From NCBI GenBank assembly GCA_006844765.1, contig SPJV01000075.1, forward strand, positions 66,419 to 130,418: a stretch of DNA of 64,000 bases. Direction: 5' to 3'. This document shows, one piece after another, positions 16,249 through 24,724 of this stretch. The position numbers and the translations under genes are program-made. Numbering within the stretch: position 1 is the first letter of the stretch; each line of letters opens with the position of its first letter. Origin of the DNA: Alphaproteobacteria bacterium. Lineage in GTDB: Bacteria; Pseudomonadota; Alphaproteobacteria; UBA8366; Aestuariispiraceae. Under the pieces are notes generated by a model. The model did not search any database. It saw only the letters and a program-made list of their open reading frames with translations, and had not been told where the DNA came from.

Positions 16249-17640
16249 TTGAGCCGTCAGTCTGTGCTTCTGATTGAAGATTCTATTCGCTTGGCTGATC
16301 TTTATGTCAGCCAGCTTGTCGCGCTTGGTGTCTCGACGGATGTTGCGCATTCTGGAGAGGTCGGGTTGGAGCGCGCCCGTCAGGACGACCCCAGTGTCAT
16401 TCTTTTGGATATTCAGCTTCCCGGCATCAGCGGCTTCGACGTGCTTCGGCAGCTGCGGGAGGAAGGGAACCCTGCCGTCGTTATCGTGATGACGGCTCAT
16501 AGCACCATCAACACTGCTGTCGAAGCGATGAAACTGGGCGCCTATGATTTCCTGGTAAAACCATTTGATTCCGAACGGTTGCGCGTCACGGTCGCCAATG
16601 CCCTGGAGCGCCGGGCGCTTGAGGAAATCGTTGATGAGATCCAACAAGGGGCCCGCGCGCAGTATCACGGTTTTGTCGGTGCTTCTCTGCCGATGCAGGC
16701 GGTATATCGAACCATTGATGCCTCTGCCTCTTCGAAGGCGAGCGTCTTTATCACCGGCGAGTCTGGCACAGGCAAAGAGCTTTGTGCGGAAGCCATTCAC
16801 CGTCAGGGTCCACGGAAAGACGGTCCCTTTATCGCGATCAACTGCGGTGCAATCCCGCGTGAATTGATTGAAACCGAGATTTTTGGGCATAAGCGGGGGT
16901 CTTTCACCGGGGCGGTTTCAGACCGGGTCGGTGCGGCGGAGATGGCCGATGGCGGCACCTTGTTCTTGGACGAGATCGGCGAGATGGATACCGCGCTACA
17001 GCCGAAGCTATTGCGATTGACGCAGACCGGCATGTTCCATCGGGTTGGTGAAGACAAGCCGCGAAAGGTCGATACCCGCTTTATCGCTGCGACCAATATT
17101 GATCCCATGGCGGCGGTCGCGGATGGTCGACTTCGGGAGGATTTATACTATCGCTTGAATGTCATCCCCATCGAACTGCCGCCCCTTCGGGATCGGGGGG
17201 ATGATATTTTGATGATCGCAGAAAGTTTTCTGCAGAAATTCGCGCAAGAAGAAGGACGCTCCTTCACCGCCTTCTCTTCGGAAGTTGCCGATATTTTCAG
17301 AGCCTATGAATGGCCGGGGAATGTGCGACAGTTGCAAAATGTTGTGCGGAATACTGTCGTGCTGAACGATGCGCAGATCGTGACGCCGGATATGCTACCG
17401 GCCCCGCTTTCCGACTGGCAGGGGCATCTGAGCGCCCGCCCCGCGCGACGCATTGAAGGCATTTCGACAGATATGGGCCCTGCATCATCGCGCGACATTC
17501 ACTCATTAGCGGAAGTCGAGAAACAGGCCATTGAACGGGCTGTTGAGATATGTGGCGGCAACATCCCGAAAGCTGCCGCAGCGCTGGGCGTTGCACCGTC
17601 GACACTGTATCGAAAACGGCAGGCATGGGTTGAGGCGTGA
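16249..17640 (+). CDS. Sigma-54-dependent response regulator, NtrC/LuxO type
   Basis: 463 residues from TTG 16249, behind GAGGGAAGGG; longer upstream starts give a non-homologous N-terminus. Receiver 1-120 with Asp54 (VILLDIQLPGISG) and LVKPF; AAA+ domain about 140-380 with Walker A GESGTGKE, Walker B GGTLFLDEIGEM and the sigma-54 contact loop GSFTGA in place of GAFTGA; a Fis-type helix-turn-helix at the end (GGNIPKAAAALGVAPSTLYR). It should activate RpoN promoters when phosphorylated. Its kinase is not adjacent, and the target is unknown. The divergent aldehyde dehydrogenase gene is a candidate. Confidence 0.9.
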   Translation: MSRQSVLLIEDSIRLADLYVSQLVALGVSTDVAHSGEVGLERARQDDPSVILLDIQLPGISGFDVLRQLREEGNPAVVIVMTAHSTINTAVEAMKLGAYDFLVKPFDSERLRVTVANALERRALEEIVDEIQQGARAQYHGFVGASLPMQAVYRTIDASASSKASVFITGESGTGKELCAEAIHRQGPRKDGPFIAINCGAIPRELIETEIFGHKRGSFTGAVSDRVGAAEMADGGTLFLDEIGEMDTALQPKLLRLTQTGMFHRVGEDKPRKVDTRFIAATNIDPMAAVADGRLREDLYYRLNVIPIELPPLRDRGDDILMIAESFLQKFAQEEGRSFTAFSSEVADIFRAYEWPGNVRQLQNVVRNTVVLNDAQIVTPDMLPAPLSDWQGHLSARPARRIEGISTDMGPASSRDIHSLAEVEKQAIERAVEICGGNIPKAAAALGVAPSTLYRKRQAWVEA

Positions 17641-17645
17641 GGGCG

Positions 17646-18338
17646 CTAGCCGGGCGGTAGATGGCCCGTCTTGAGATAAAGGCGCGCGGCCTCTGACCCG
17701 GCAGTCAGATGCAGATGCGCACCGGCCGGCAGGCGCAGCCAATCGCCTGTTTCCAACTCAAGCGTCTGATTGTTCGCCAAATCGATTCCGGTCCTCGCCG
17801 CGCTGACGGAACCGGAAAGCACCAAGACTTCCGCCCCGCCGGGCAAGGCGCGCTCCAGGACAGCACCGGCGTCAATGCGAACCGCGAAGACATCCTCCTG
17901 ACGATACCCGTGTAACGGCAGCGTTGCGAGCCCCCCGCCCAGCTCTGCCCATCGATCTTCATCGGTAATGTCTTCATGGACGGGCTTCAGGTCTTCTACG
18001 TCGAACTGGCGCAGTTTGACGAAGATGACGCAGCCGTCTGGCCCGATCTTTGGGCTATGTGCCGTCCCCGGCGGGTTGCGCATATAGGTGCCGGTTGGAT
18101 AGTCACCATGTTCATCCGCAAAGACCCCGTCCAAAACCAGAAACTCTTCCCCCAGATCATGGGCATGGGCCGAGAATTCCGAACCGGGGGCATAGCGGAC
18201 AAGAGAGGTGGCGCGCGCAACCTCATCTCCCACCCTGTCGAGCATCTGACGTTCTACCCCGGCCATGGGGGAGGGGACCCAGTCGCGGTCTGCCGCACGG
18301 GAGAGGACGGGAAGATTGAAATCGGCGTTGATCTGCAT
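17646..18338 (-). CDS. Two-domain cupin protein, ChrR-like
   Basis: 230 residues from ATG 18336-18338 behind AAAGGA. The first cupin domain has FSAHAHDLGEEFLVLDGVF and GTYMRNPPGTAHSP, with the His/Glu metal ligands of the ChrR C-terminal cupin family; the second cupin domain (GGAEVLVLSGSV) lacks an obvious full ligand set. ChrR is the zinc anti-sigma factor for RpoE under singlet oxygen, but this protein lacks the N-terminal sigma-binding domain. So it is more likely a stand-alone cupin. It converges on the response regulator with only 5 bases between stops. Confidence 0.82.
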   Translation of the reverse strand: MQINADFNLPVLSRAADRDWVPSPMAGVERQMLDRVGDEVARATSLVRYAPGSEFSAHAHDLGEEFLVLDGVFADEHGDYPTGTYMRNPPGTAHSPKIGPDGCVIFVKLRQFDVEDLKPVHEDITDEDRWAELGGGLATLPLHGYRQEDVFAVRIDAGAVLERALPGGAEVLVLSGSVSAARTGIDLANNQTLELETGDWLRLPAGAHLHLTAGSEAARLYLKTGHLPPG

Positions 18339-18368
18339 GATGCGCGTCCTTTCGATTCTCAATTTTGA

Positions 18369-18419
18369 CCGAAGGGCAGGCTAAACCGAAGGGCAGGCTA
18401 AACCGAAGGGCAGGCTGGA
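18369..18419. repeat. 17-bp tandem repeat, 3 copies
   Basis: The unit ccgaagggcaggctaaa occurs at 18369-18385 and 18386-18402, with a third copy at 18403-18419 ending in gga and a partial fourth (ccgaagcgcgg). It lies between yqeY and the cupin gene. The unit is similar in length and partly in sequence to the array at the end of cheR. Confidence 0.9.
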
Positions 18420-18446
18420 CCGAAGCGCGGGAGCGTCCTGGGTGGA

Positions 18447-18899
18447 TCAGGTAAGCTGCTGCTTCACCATGGCTGAGGCGCGGCCGAAATCCATGCGACC
18501 CGCATAGCGGTTGCGCAACTCGCTCATGACCTTGCCCATTTCCTTCAGGCCCGAGGCTCCCAATTCACCAATCAGGGCATCGATCTGGGCTTTCATTTCG
18601 TCTTCAGACAGCTGCGCCGGCAGAAAGCGTTGGATGACGTCGATTTCTTCCTGCTCCCGCTGGGCAAGCTCAAGACGGCAGCCCTTCTCATACATCGTGA
18701 TGCTTTCACGGCGTTGCTTCACCATGCTTTGCAGCATTTGCAGGATTTCGTGTTCGGAGATACCGCCATTGTCGCCCTTTGATCGGGCCGAGATATCTCG
18801 GTCCTTCAGCGCCGCCAGAATCAACCGCAGCGTAGAGACGGCGCGCTCATCTTTGGCGCGCATGGATTCTTTCAAAGCTTCGTTGAGCCGCTCTCGCAT
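18447..18899 (-). CDS. yqeY: GatB/YqeY domain protein
   Basis: 150 residues, full length for the family: starts RERLNEALKESMRAKDERAVSTLR, with the helical domain QREQEEIDVIQRFLPAQLSEDE and C-terminal MGKVMSELRNRYAGRMDFG. The fold matches the tRNA-binding tail domain of GatB, and the family is thought to act in tRNA or amidation chemistry without firm proof. It is divergent from carA, an arrangement often seen in Alphaproteobacteria. Confidence 0.93.
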   Translation of the reverse strand: MRERLNEALKESMRAKDERAVSTLRLILAALKDRDISARSKGDNGGISEHEILQMLQSMVKQRRESITMYEKGCRLELAQREQEEIDVIQRFLPAQLSEDEMKAQIDALIGELGASGLKEMGKVMSELRNRYAGRMDFGRASAMVKQQLT

Positions 18900-19121
18900 G
18901 TTCCTGCCTCAGGCAATTTCGAGAAAGCGGGCAAACTAACTGAAGGCGTGCGACGAATCAACCGGTTCCGATTCTCTTAAGATATTGAAATTACGAAATA
19001 AAATAATCTGTCATAATCTTGACCGATGCGCCGGCTTGCCGTAAGAACTGCCCGCGCGTGGGAATTGGGCTGTTTTGGGCCCTGTCTGGCCCGCGTGATC
19101 GCACCGAATGGACTGACGCCA

Positions 19122-20315
19122 ATGCCTGCCGAAAAAATGCCGATCGCCCCGGAATTCCCCGCCAAGCCGGAAGGAGCCACGGGTGTTTTGGTGTTAGATG
19201 ATGGATCGGTATTCTGGGGACACGGGGTCGGCGCTGATACCGCAAAGACCGGTGAAGTCTGTTTCAACACATCGATGACCGGTTATCAGGAAATCCTGAC
19301 AGACCCGTCCTACGCCGGCCAGATCGTGTCTTTCACCTTCCCGCATATCGGCAATGTCGGTGCGAATATGGAAGATGTGGAAGCCACGACCGCCGCGACT
19401 CGAGGATGTGTACTTGGCGCCGATATAACGGAGCCGTCGAATTTCCGTGCGGCAAGCCATTTCGATGGTTGGCTGAAGGCCAATGAACTGCCGGGTGTTG
19501 CTGGTGTCGACACGCGACGTCTGACACGCCGGGTACGGGAGAAGGGCGCACCGAATGGCGTCGTCTGCCATGCGCCGGATGGCAAGTTCGATCTGCCGGC
19601 CCTGTGGCAGCAGGCGGTGGAATGGCCGGGTCTCGAAGGTATGGATCTGGCGATCAAGGTATCCTGCACGCAACCTTATGAATGGGATCAGACCCGCTGG
19701 ACGCTGGAAGACGGCTATGGACGATTGGGGCCAGCCAAATTCCGGGTTGTCGCGATTGATTTTGGTGTGAAGAGAAACATCCTGCGTTGTCTGGCGACGC
19801 TGGGCTGTGCGGTGACGGTTTTGCCGGCGACGGCGACAGCGGAAGAGGTTTTGGCGAAGGGTCCGGATGGTGTCTTCCTGTCGAATGGACCCGGTGATCC
19901 TGCGGCGACCGGCGATTATGCCGTTCCCATGATCAAGGGCCTCTTGGAAGCCGGTGTGCCCGTCTTTGGGATTTGCCTGGGCCACCAGATGCTGGCTCTC
20001 GCCTTAGGCGCGAAGACGGCGAAAATGCATCTTGGCCATCGCGGGGCCAATCACCCGATCAAGGACCTGACGACAGGCAAGGTTGAAATCACCAGCCAGA
20101 ATCACGGCTTCATGGTTGATAAAGATTCCCTTCCGGACGGCGTCGAAGCGACGCATTTTTCATTGTTTGATGGGACACTTGCCGGTTTGCGGGTCACGGA
20201 TAAACCGGTTTTCTCCGTCCAATACCATCCGGAGGCATCACCGGGCCCGCAGGACAGTCATTATCTGTTCCAGCGCTTTGTCGATATGATGCGTTCGCAT
20301 GGCAGCGACCGGTAA
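19122..20315 (+). CDS. carA: Carbamoyl-phosphate synthase small subunit
   Basis: 397 residues from ATG 19122; no clear ribosome site is seen and an upstream in-frame extension to 19026 or a start at 19137 are possible. The N-terminal CPSase domain has VCFNTSMTGYQEILTDPSYAGQ; the C-terminal class I amidotransferase has catalytic Cys in VFGICLGHQML and the His/Glu of QYHPEASPGP. It hydrolyses glutamine and channels ammonia to CarB for arginine and pyrimidine synthesis. carB is not in this window. Divergent from yqeY. Confidence 0.95.
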   Translation: MPAEKMPIAPEFPAKPEGATGVLVLDDGSVFWGHGVGADTAKTGEVCFNTSMTGYQEILTDPSYAGQIVSFTFPHIGNVGANMEDVEATTAATRGCVLGADITEPSNFRAASHFDGWLKANELPGVAGVDTRRLTRRVREKGAPNGVVCHAPDGKFDLPALWQQAVEWPGLEGMDLAIKVSCTQPYEWDQTRWTLEDGYGRLGPAKFRVVAIDFGVKRNILRCLATLGCAVTVLPATATAEEVLAKGPDGVFLSNGPGDPAATGDYAVPMIKGLLEAGVPVFGICLGHQMLALALGAKTAKMHLGHRGANHPIKDLTTGKVEITSQNHGFMVDKDSLPDGVEATHFSLFDGTLAGLRVTDKPVFSVQYHPEASPGPQDSHYLFQRFVDMMRSHGSDR

Positions 20316-20697
20316 GACGCTGTATTCCTGCAAATTCTGTCTTCTTCTCATGCGCTGAACAGGCTTGTTCTGCGCAAATGTTACAGGATCGGCGTCCCGC
20401 GCCGCCGGTTTTTTGACCCCGTTTCCGCAAAAAAAATTTGCAAACGGGCTAAACAAACCGGATGGTTTGACGCTAAGCTAACAAGTAACAACGAATGCCT
20501 TGCCTGAAAGGATCGGAAAACCGGCAGCAGTCAGGGCGTAAAAGATGCGGTTTTGGGGTAGGCGATCTGGGGGATCGTGGACAGCGAGGGAGCCGGTGAC
20601 GGACCTTTCCCTTTACTGCTAGTTTTTTAGCGGTTGGGTGCTGATGATCTTGTCATTGGCGGCCATGCCAGATCGTCTCGCAGTGGGAGGCCACTTA
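20316..20697. promoter_or_regulatory. 382-bp intergenic region before the ABC importer, with inverted repeats
   Basis: No gene is seen. It holds an imperfect palindrome TGCGCTGAACA (20351-20361), GGCT, TGTTCTGCGCA (20366-20376), and a second inverted repeat with arms CCCGTTT (20418-20424) and AAACGGG (20442-20448) around an A run. The GAAC-N6-GTTC core is not the usual alphaproteobacterial LexA box (GTTC-N7-GTTC). Either could be an operator for the transporter or an mRNA structure. GGGAGG precedes the first permease start. Confidence 0.5.
20390..20414 (+). terminator. Probable rho-independent terminator of carA
   Basis: A short GC stem CGGCG (20390-20394) with CGCCG, loop tcccg, then CCGG and six T residues (20409-20414). 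The stem is short, so efficiency is uncertain. Confidence 0.5.
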
Positions 20698-21654
20698 ATG
20701 GACAAGATTCTTAAGATGATGTCGCAGCGGATTGGGCTCGGCCTCATCACGTTGCTTCTTGTATCCATGATCATTGCCGGCATTGTTGAATTGCTGCCGG
20801 GTGACATGTGTCAGGAAATATTGGGGCAGGCAGCGACCGAAGAGACGGTTGCGAATTGCCGGACAGAGAACGGACTGGATCGACCCTTCTACGTTCGCTA
20901 TGGCGAATGGCTGGTTGGAATGGTCACCGGCGACATGGGTAAATCGTTGGCCAATAAGCGGGAAATCGCTGAGTTGGTTGGTGTGCGGCTGGGGAATACA
21001 TTGTTCCTGGCGGCCTATGCTGCGGCGATCTCGGTGCCGATTGCTCTTACGCTTGGTATTCTGGCGGCGCTTTATCGCAACAGCTTCTATGACCGGTCGG
21101 TCAATGTGTTCACGCTGTCGACGATTTCAACGCCGGAGTTTTTCGTCGCCTATATTCTGATCCTATTTTTGTCGGTTAAGGCGGGGATATTCCCAAGTAT
21201 CTCCAATATTGCGCCCGACCACGGGTTCTTGGATAGGTTGGAGCGATCAACGCTTCCGGCCTTTACCCTGACTTTGGTCGTTGTCGCCCATATGATGCGA
21301 ATGACGCGGGCAGCCATTATTAACCTTTTGGCCAGCCCCTATATCGAAATGGCGCGACTGAAAGGGCTGAAACCGGGCCGGATCATCGTGAAGCACGCGT
21401 TACCCAACGCCTTGGCACCAATCATTAACGTCGTGGTCTTGAACCTCGCCTATCTGATTGTCGGTGTCGTGATTGTTGAGGTGGTGTTCGTCTATCCAGG
21501 ATTGGGCCAGCTACTGGTCGATTCCGTGTCGAAACGCGACTTCCCGGTTGTGCAGGCGTCCAGCTTGCTCTTCGCCTTCACCTTCATCGCGCTTAATCTG
21601 CTGGCGGATATCTTATCGATCCTCAGCAATCCGCGCCTGTTGCATCCGCGCTAA
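20698..21654 (+). CDS. ABC transporter permease, DppB/OppB type
   Basis: 318 residues from ATG 20698 (GGGAGG upstream). One N-terminal membrane helix (LGLITLLLVSMIIAGIVELLPGD), a periplasmic loop with RPFYVRYGEW, then five more helices typical of DppB. The EAA loop is present as YIEMARLKGLKPGRIIVKHALPNALAP, which contacts the ATPase. It is the first membrane subunit of a peptide/nickel-type importer with the two following genes. A substrate-binding protein gene is not adjacent, so the solute is unknown. Confidence 0.9.
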   Translation: MDKILKMMSQRIGLGLITLLLVSMIIAGIVELLPGDMCQEILGQAATEETVANCRTENGLDRPFYVRYGEWLVGMVTGDMGKSLANKREIAELVGVRLGNTLFLAAYAAAISVPIALTLGILAALYRNSFYDRSVNVFTLSTISTPEFFVAYILILFLSVKAGIFPSISNIAPDHGFLDRLERSTLPAFTLTLVVVAHMMRMTRAAIINLLASPYIEMARLKGLKPGRIIVKHALPNALAPIINVVVLNLAYLIVGVVIVEVVFVYPGLGQLLVDSVSKRDFPVVQASSLLFAFTFIALNLLADILSILSNPRLLHPR

Positions 21655-21665
21655 GGGGAAAGCAT

Positions 21666-22880
21666 ATGGCTGATACTGATATGAGTGTGGCGACCGATAC
21701 CCAAGTGTCGCCCTTGGTGTGTCGCGCGGCAACTGCCGTGGTCTATGCCTTCCTTTTGGCGGTATTCCTGCTGGGGGTAGGAGAGTTCTCTCCTTGGGTG
21801 ATCCTCGGCATCGCCGCCGTTCATGCCTATGCCTTCATAGCCTATAAGTATTGGAGCGGGCTGGAGCGGACGGGGACCGGTGATCTGGTGGTCGCTGCTG
21901 TTTCCGCCGTCTTTGTGATTGCCGCCCTGATAAACTGGGGGTCTTTCAGCGCCTATGCGTGGGAGACCTTCTTTGGCATGGCGGTTGTACAAGGCGGGAT
22001 CCTCTGCGTTGTCCAGTATTGGAAGACCCTTCGTCAGGCCCCGCCTTCGGCCTGGTTCGGTCTGATTGTCGTCATGGTCTATGCCTTGCTGGCCATCCTA
22101 GCGCCGATTGTCGCTCCGTTTGGGGAGACAAGCATTGTCGGTTCACAATATGAATTGTGGGGGGCTGCCTGCACCAAAGTGGAGCTTTGCCCGCCGGAAG
22201 CCGGCGCTAAGCAGATGATCCTTGGCACCGACCATTTGGGCCGCGACATGCTCTCGCGTCTCATTTACGGCGCCCGGAACACGATTGGTTTGGCGTTCCT
22301 TACGACGATCCTTGCCTTTTCGTTGGGCGGGGTTATGGGGCTGCTGGCCGCGTCCTTGGGTGGCTGGGTTGATAACCTGACCAGCCGTGTGGTCGATATC
22401 CTGATGGCGATCCCCTCGCTGGTCTTCTCGCTCCTGATCCTGACGGTTGTTGGAACCTCCTATGTTTCCATCGTCCTGGTGATTGCGGTGTTGGATTCAA
22501 CCCGGGTCTATCGTCTGGCACGCGCCGTGGCGATGAACATCGTGGTTATGGATTATGTGGAAGTCGCCAAGCTTCGCGGCGAAGGGCTGTGGTATATCAT
22601 TAGGCACGAATTGCTGCCGAATGCGATGCCGCCGCTTGTAGCGGAGTTCGGTCTGCGCTTCTGCTTCGTTTTCTTGTTCATCAGCGCGCTGTCCTTCCTG
22701 GGCCTTGGCCTGCAACCGCCGACGGCGGACTGGGGTAGCATGGTGAAAGAAAACGCGACCCTGATCACCTTCGAAGATGTCACGCCGCTGGTTCCGGCCG
22801 GTGCGATTGCGCTCCTGACTGTGGGCGTCAATTTCGTGGTCGACTGGTTCCTGCATAAGACGAGTGGATTGAAGTCATGA
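21666..22880 (+). CDS. ABC transporter permease, DppC/OppC type, N-terminally extended
   Basis: 404 residues, about 100 longer than usual DppC. The extra N-terminus (residues 1-110) carries three hydrophobic segments (TAVVYAFLLAVFLLGVGEF; VILGIAAVHAYAFIAY; LVVAAVSAVFVIAALIN) before the normal OppC-like core. The core has the loop LGTDHLGRDMLSRLIYGARN and EAA motif DYVEVAKLRGEGLWYIIRHE followed by LLPNAMP. It pairs with the preceding permease and overlaps the ATPase gene by 4 bases. The role of the extra helices is unknown. Confidence 0.9.
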   Translation: MADTDMSVATDTQVSPLVCRAATAVVYAFLLAVFLLGVGEFSPWVILGIAAVHAYAFIAYKYWSGLERTGTGDLVVAAVSAVFVIAALINWGSFSAYAWETFFGMAVVQGGILCVVQYWKTLRQAPPSAWFGLIVVMVYALLAILAPIVAPFGETSIVGSQYELWGAACTKVELCPPEAGAKQMILGTDHLGRDMLSRLIYGARNTIGLAFLTTILAFSLGGVMGLLAASLGGWVDNLTSRVVDILMAIPSLVFSLLILTVVGTSYVSIVLVIAVLDSTRVYRLARAVAMNIVVMDYVEVAKLRGEGLWYIIRHELLPNAMPPLVAEFGLRFCFVFLFISALSFLGLGLQPPTADWGSMVKENATLITFEDVTPLVPAGAIALLTVGVNFVVDWFLHKTSGLKS

Positions 22881-24562
22881 GTGATACGACCGAAAAAGCG
22901 CCCCCGCAAAAAGGGGATGTTCTTCTGGAAATGCGCGGTTTGCGGATTGAAGGGAGAGCGGATGAAGTCTGGTTCGAGATCGTCCACGGCGTGGATGTCA
23001 CCCTGAAGCGAGGGGAAGTTCTGGGACTGATCGGCGAATCCGGTGCGGGGAAATCGACCATCGGTATTGCTGCGATGGGCTTCGCCCGGGATGGCTGCCG
23101 GATCAGCGATGGGGAGATTCTCTTCGAAGGACAGGATCTTCGTAAAACCCCGGAGAGTGAGCTGCGGAAGTTGCGGGGCAACCGCATTTCCTATGTGGCG
23201 CAGTCAGCGGCGGCATCCTTCAATCCGGCGCATAAGCTAATTGATCAGTATTGCGAAGCACCGACCCAGCACAATGTGTTGAGCCGGTCGGATGCGGAGC
23301 GGGATGCGGTCAGTCTGTTCCGGCGCCTGCAATTACCGGATCCGGAAAATATTGTCTTCCGCTACCCACACCAGGTCTCTGGCGGGCAGTTGCAACGGGC
23401 GATGACGGCGATGGCAATGTCCTGCCGTCCGGATCTGATCATCTTTGATGAGCCGACCACGGCCTTGGATGTGACAACCCAGATCGAAGTCTTGGCGGCG
23501 ATCAAGGATGCGGTGAAGCAGTTCAACACAGCCGCGATCTATATCACCCATGATTTGGCCGTTGTCGCGCAGATGGCGGATCGGATCATGGTGTTGCGCT
23601 ATGGTGATCTGGTTGAAGAGGGCGTTACAGGACCGATGGTCGCAGAGCCTCAGGAAGATTACACCCGTGATCTTCTGGCCGTTCGGACCTTCTCGGTGGA
23701 GGAGCGCGCCAGACCTGAATCGAAGCCAATTGTCGAAGTGCGGAATGTCACCGCCCAGTATCGCGGTGCCCCTACCCCGGTTCTTCATAATGTCGACTTC
23801 AAAATCCACAAGAAACGGACGGTCGCGGTTGTGGGGGAATCCGGGTCGGGGAAAAGCACGACGGCCCGCGTTATCACCGGACTGCTGCCACCGCTTGAGG
23901 GTGAAGTGCTCTATGACGGCCAGGCATTGCCCAAGGACTTCCGGCAGCGCAACAAGGATCAACTGCGCAAGCTGCAGATGATCTATCAGATGGCGGATGT
24001 TGCGGTTAATCCCAAGCAGCGGATCCGCGATATCATCGGTCGGCCCCTGTCCTTCTATCTCGGCCTGAGCGGGAAGAAGAAGGAGGAGCGGATTCGCGAA
24101 CTCCTTTCCCTGATCGAGCTCGAGCCGGATATGTTCATCGACCGCTTGCCGAGCGAGCTGTCGGGTGGCCAGAAGCAGCGCATCTGTATTGCCCGCGCAC
24201 TTGCCGCGGAACCGGAGATGATCATCTGTGATGAGGTGACCTCTGCCCTCGACCAACTGGTGGCGGAGGGGATTCTGAAGCTCCTCACCCGCCTGCAGGA
24301 TGAGTTGGATCTGGCCTATATGTTCATCACCCATGACCTTGCAACGGTACGCGCGATCTCTGATGAGGTTGTGGTGATGCTGCAAGGCCGGGTCGTCGAG
24401 CAAGGGCCGCGGACAGAGATGTTCACGCCGCCGCACCATGAATATACCGACTTGCTTCTGTCGTCGGTCCCTGAAATGGACCCGAACTGGCTGGATGGTC
24501 TCTTGGATCGTCGCGAACAATTGGCCAAGGAAGGCCGGATGGTCTCGGGCGCTGGGAACTGA
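22877..24562 (+). CDS. ABC transporter, fused DppD-DppF ATPases
   Basis: 561 residues with two nucleotide-binding domains. First: Walker A GESGAGKS, signature VSGGQLQR, Walker B IIFDEPTTALD. Second: Walker A GESGSGKS, signature LSGGQKQR, Walker B IICDEVTSALD, where Pro of the usual DEP is Val, and the Q-loop region reads YQMADVAVNP. Each domain should energise one half of the importer. The start overlaps the permease stop (ATGA). It ends the operon at a terminator. Confidence 0.92.
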   Translation: MSDTTEKAPPQKGDVLLEMRGLRIEGRADEVWFEIVHGVDVTLKRGEVLGLIGESGAGKSTIGIAAMGFARDGCRISDGEILFEGQDLRKTPESELRKLRGNRISYVAQSAAASFNPAHKLIDQYCEAPTQHNVLSRSDAERDAVSLFRRLQLPDPENIVFRYPHQVSGGQLQRAMTAMAMSCRPDLIIFDEPTTALDVTTQIEVLAAIKDAVKQFNTAAIYITHDLAVVAQMADRIMVLRYGDLVEEGVTGPMVAEPQEDYTRDLLAVRTFSVEERARPESKPIVEVRNVTAQYRGAPTPVLHNVDFKIHKKRTVAVVGESGSGKSTTARVITGLLPPLEGEVLYDGQALPKDFRQRNKDQLRKLQMIYQMADVAVNPKQRIRDIIGRPLSFYLGLSGKKKEERIRELLSLIELEPDMFIDRLPSELSGGQKQRICIARALAAEPEMIICDEVTSALDQLVAEGILKLLTRLQDELDLAYMFITHDLATVRAISDEVVVMLQGRVVEQGPRTEMFTPPHHEYTDLLLSSVPEMDPNWLDGLLDRREQLAKEGRMVSGAGN

Positions 24563-24586
24563 TCTCATCGCAATAGCAACAAGAAT

Positions 24587-24618
24587 GGGGCTGCAGCATA
24601 TGCTGTGGCCCCTTTTTT
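24587..24618 (+). terminator. Rho-independent terminator of the ABC importer operon
   Basis: GGGGCTGCAGCAT pairs with ATGCTGTGGCCCC apart from a two-base mismatch, followed by six T residues (24613-24618). Confidence 0.88.
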
Positions 24619-24635
24619 GTGCGAAGGTGCATAAT

Positions 24636-24683
24636 AAGATTGTTTAAGATTAAGATCGTGTAGGAAGAAGATTGTGTAGGAAG
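24636..24683. repeat. 16-bp tandem repeat, 3 copies
   Basis: Three units of 16 bp: aagattgtttaagatt (24636-24651), aagatcgtgtaggaag (24652-24667) and aagattgtgtaggaag (24668-24683). It lies between the ABC-operon terminator and the end of the convergent GlxA-type regulator. Confidence 0.82.
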
Positions 24684-24724
24684 AAGAGCGCAGAATTAAC
24701 GGCGGCTGGAATGTTGGCTATGCC

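Noticed and set aside
16228..16890. 220-codon frame antisense to the response regulator
   Set aside because: Lies fully within a gene with intact domains on the plus strand and shows no protein signature.
20351..20376. Palindrome considered as a LexA box
   Set aside because: Alphaproteobacterial LexA sites are direct GTTC-N7-GTTC repeats; this is an inverted GAAC-N6-GTTC, so it is listed only as an inverted repeat.
23333..24568. 411-codon open frame antisense to the fused ATPase gene
   Set aside because: It mirrors the codon pattern of the strongly supported ATPase gene on the other strand, has no recognisable domain and no ribosome site.
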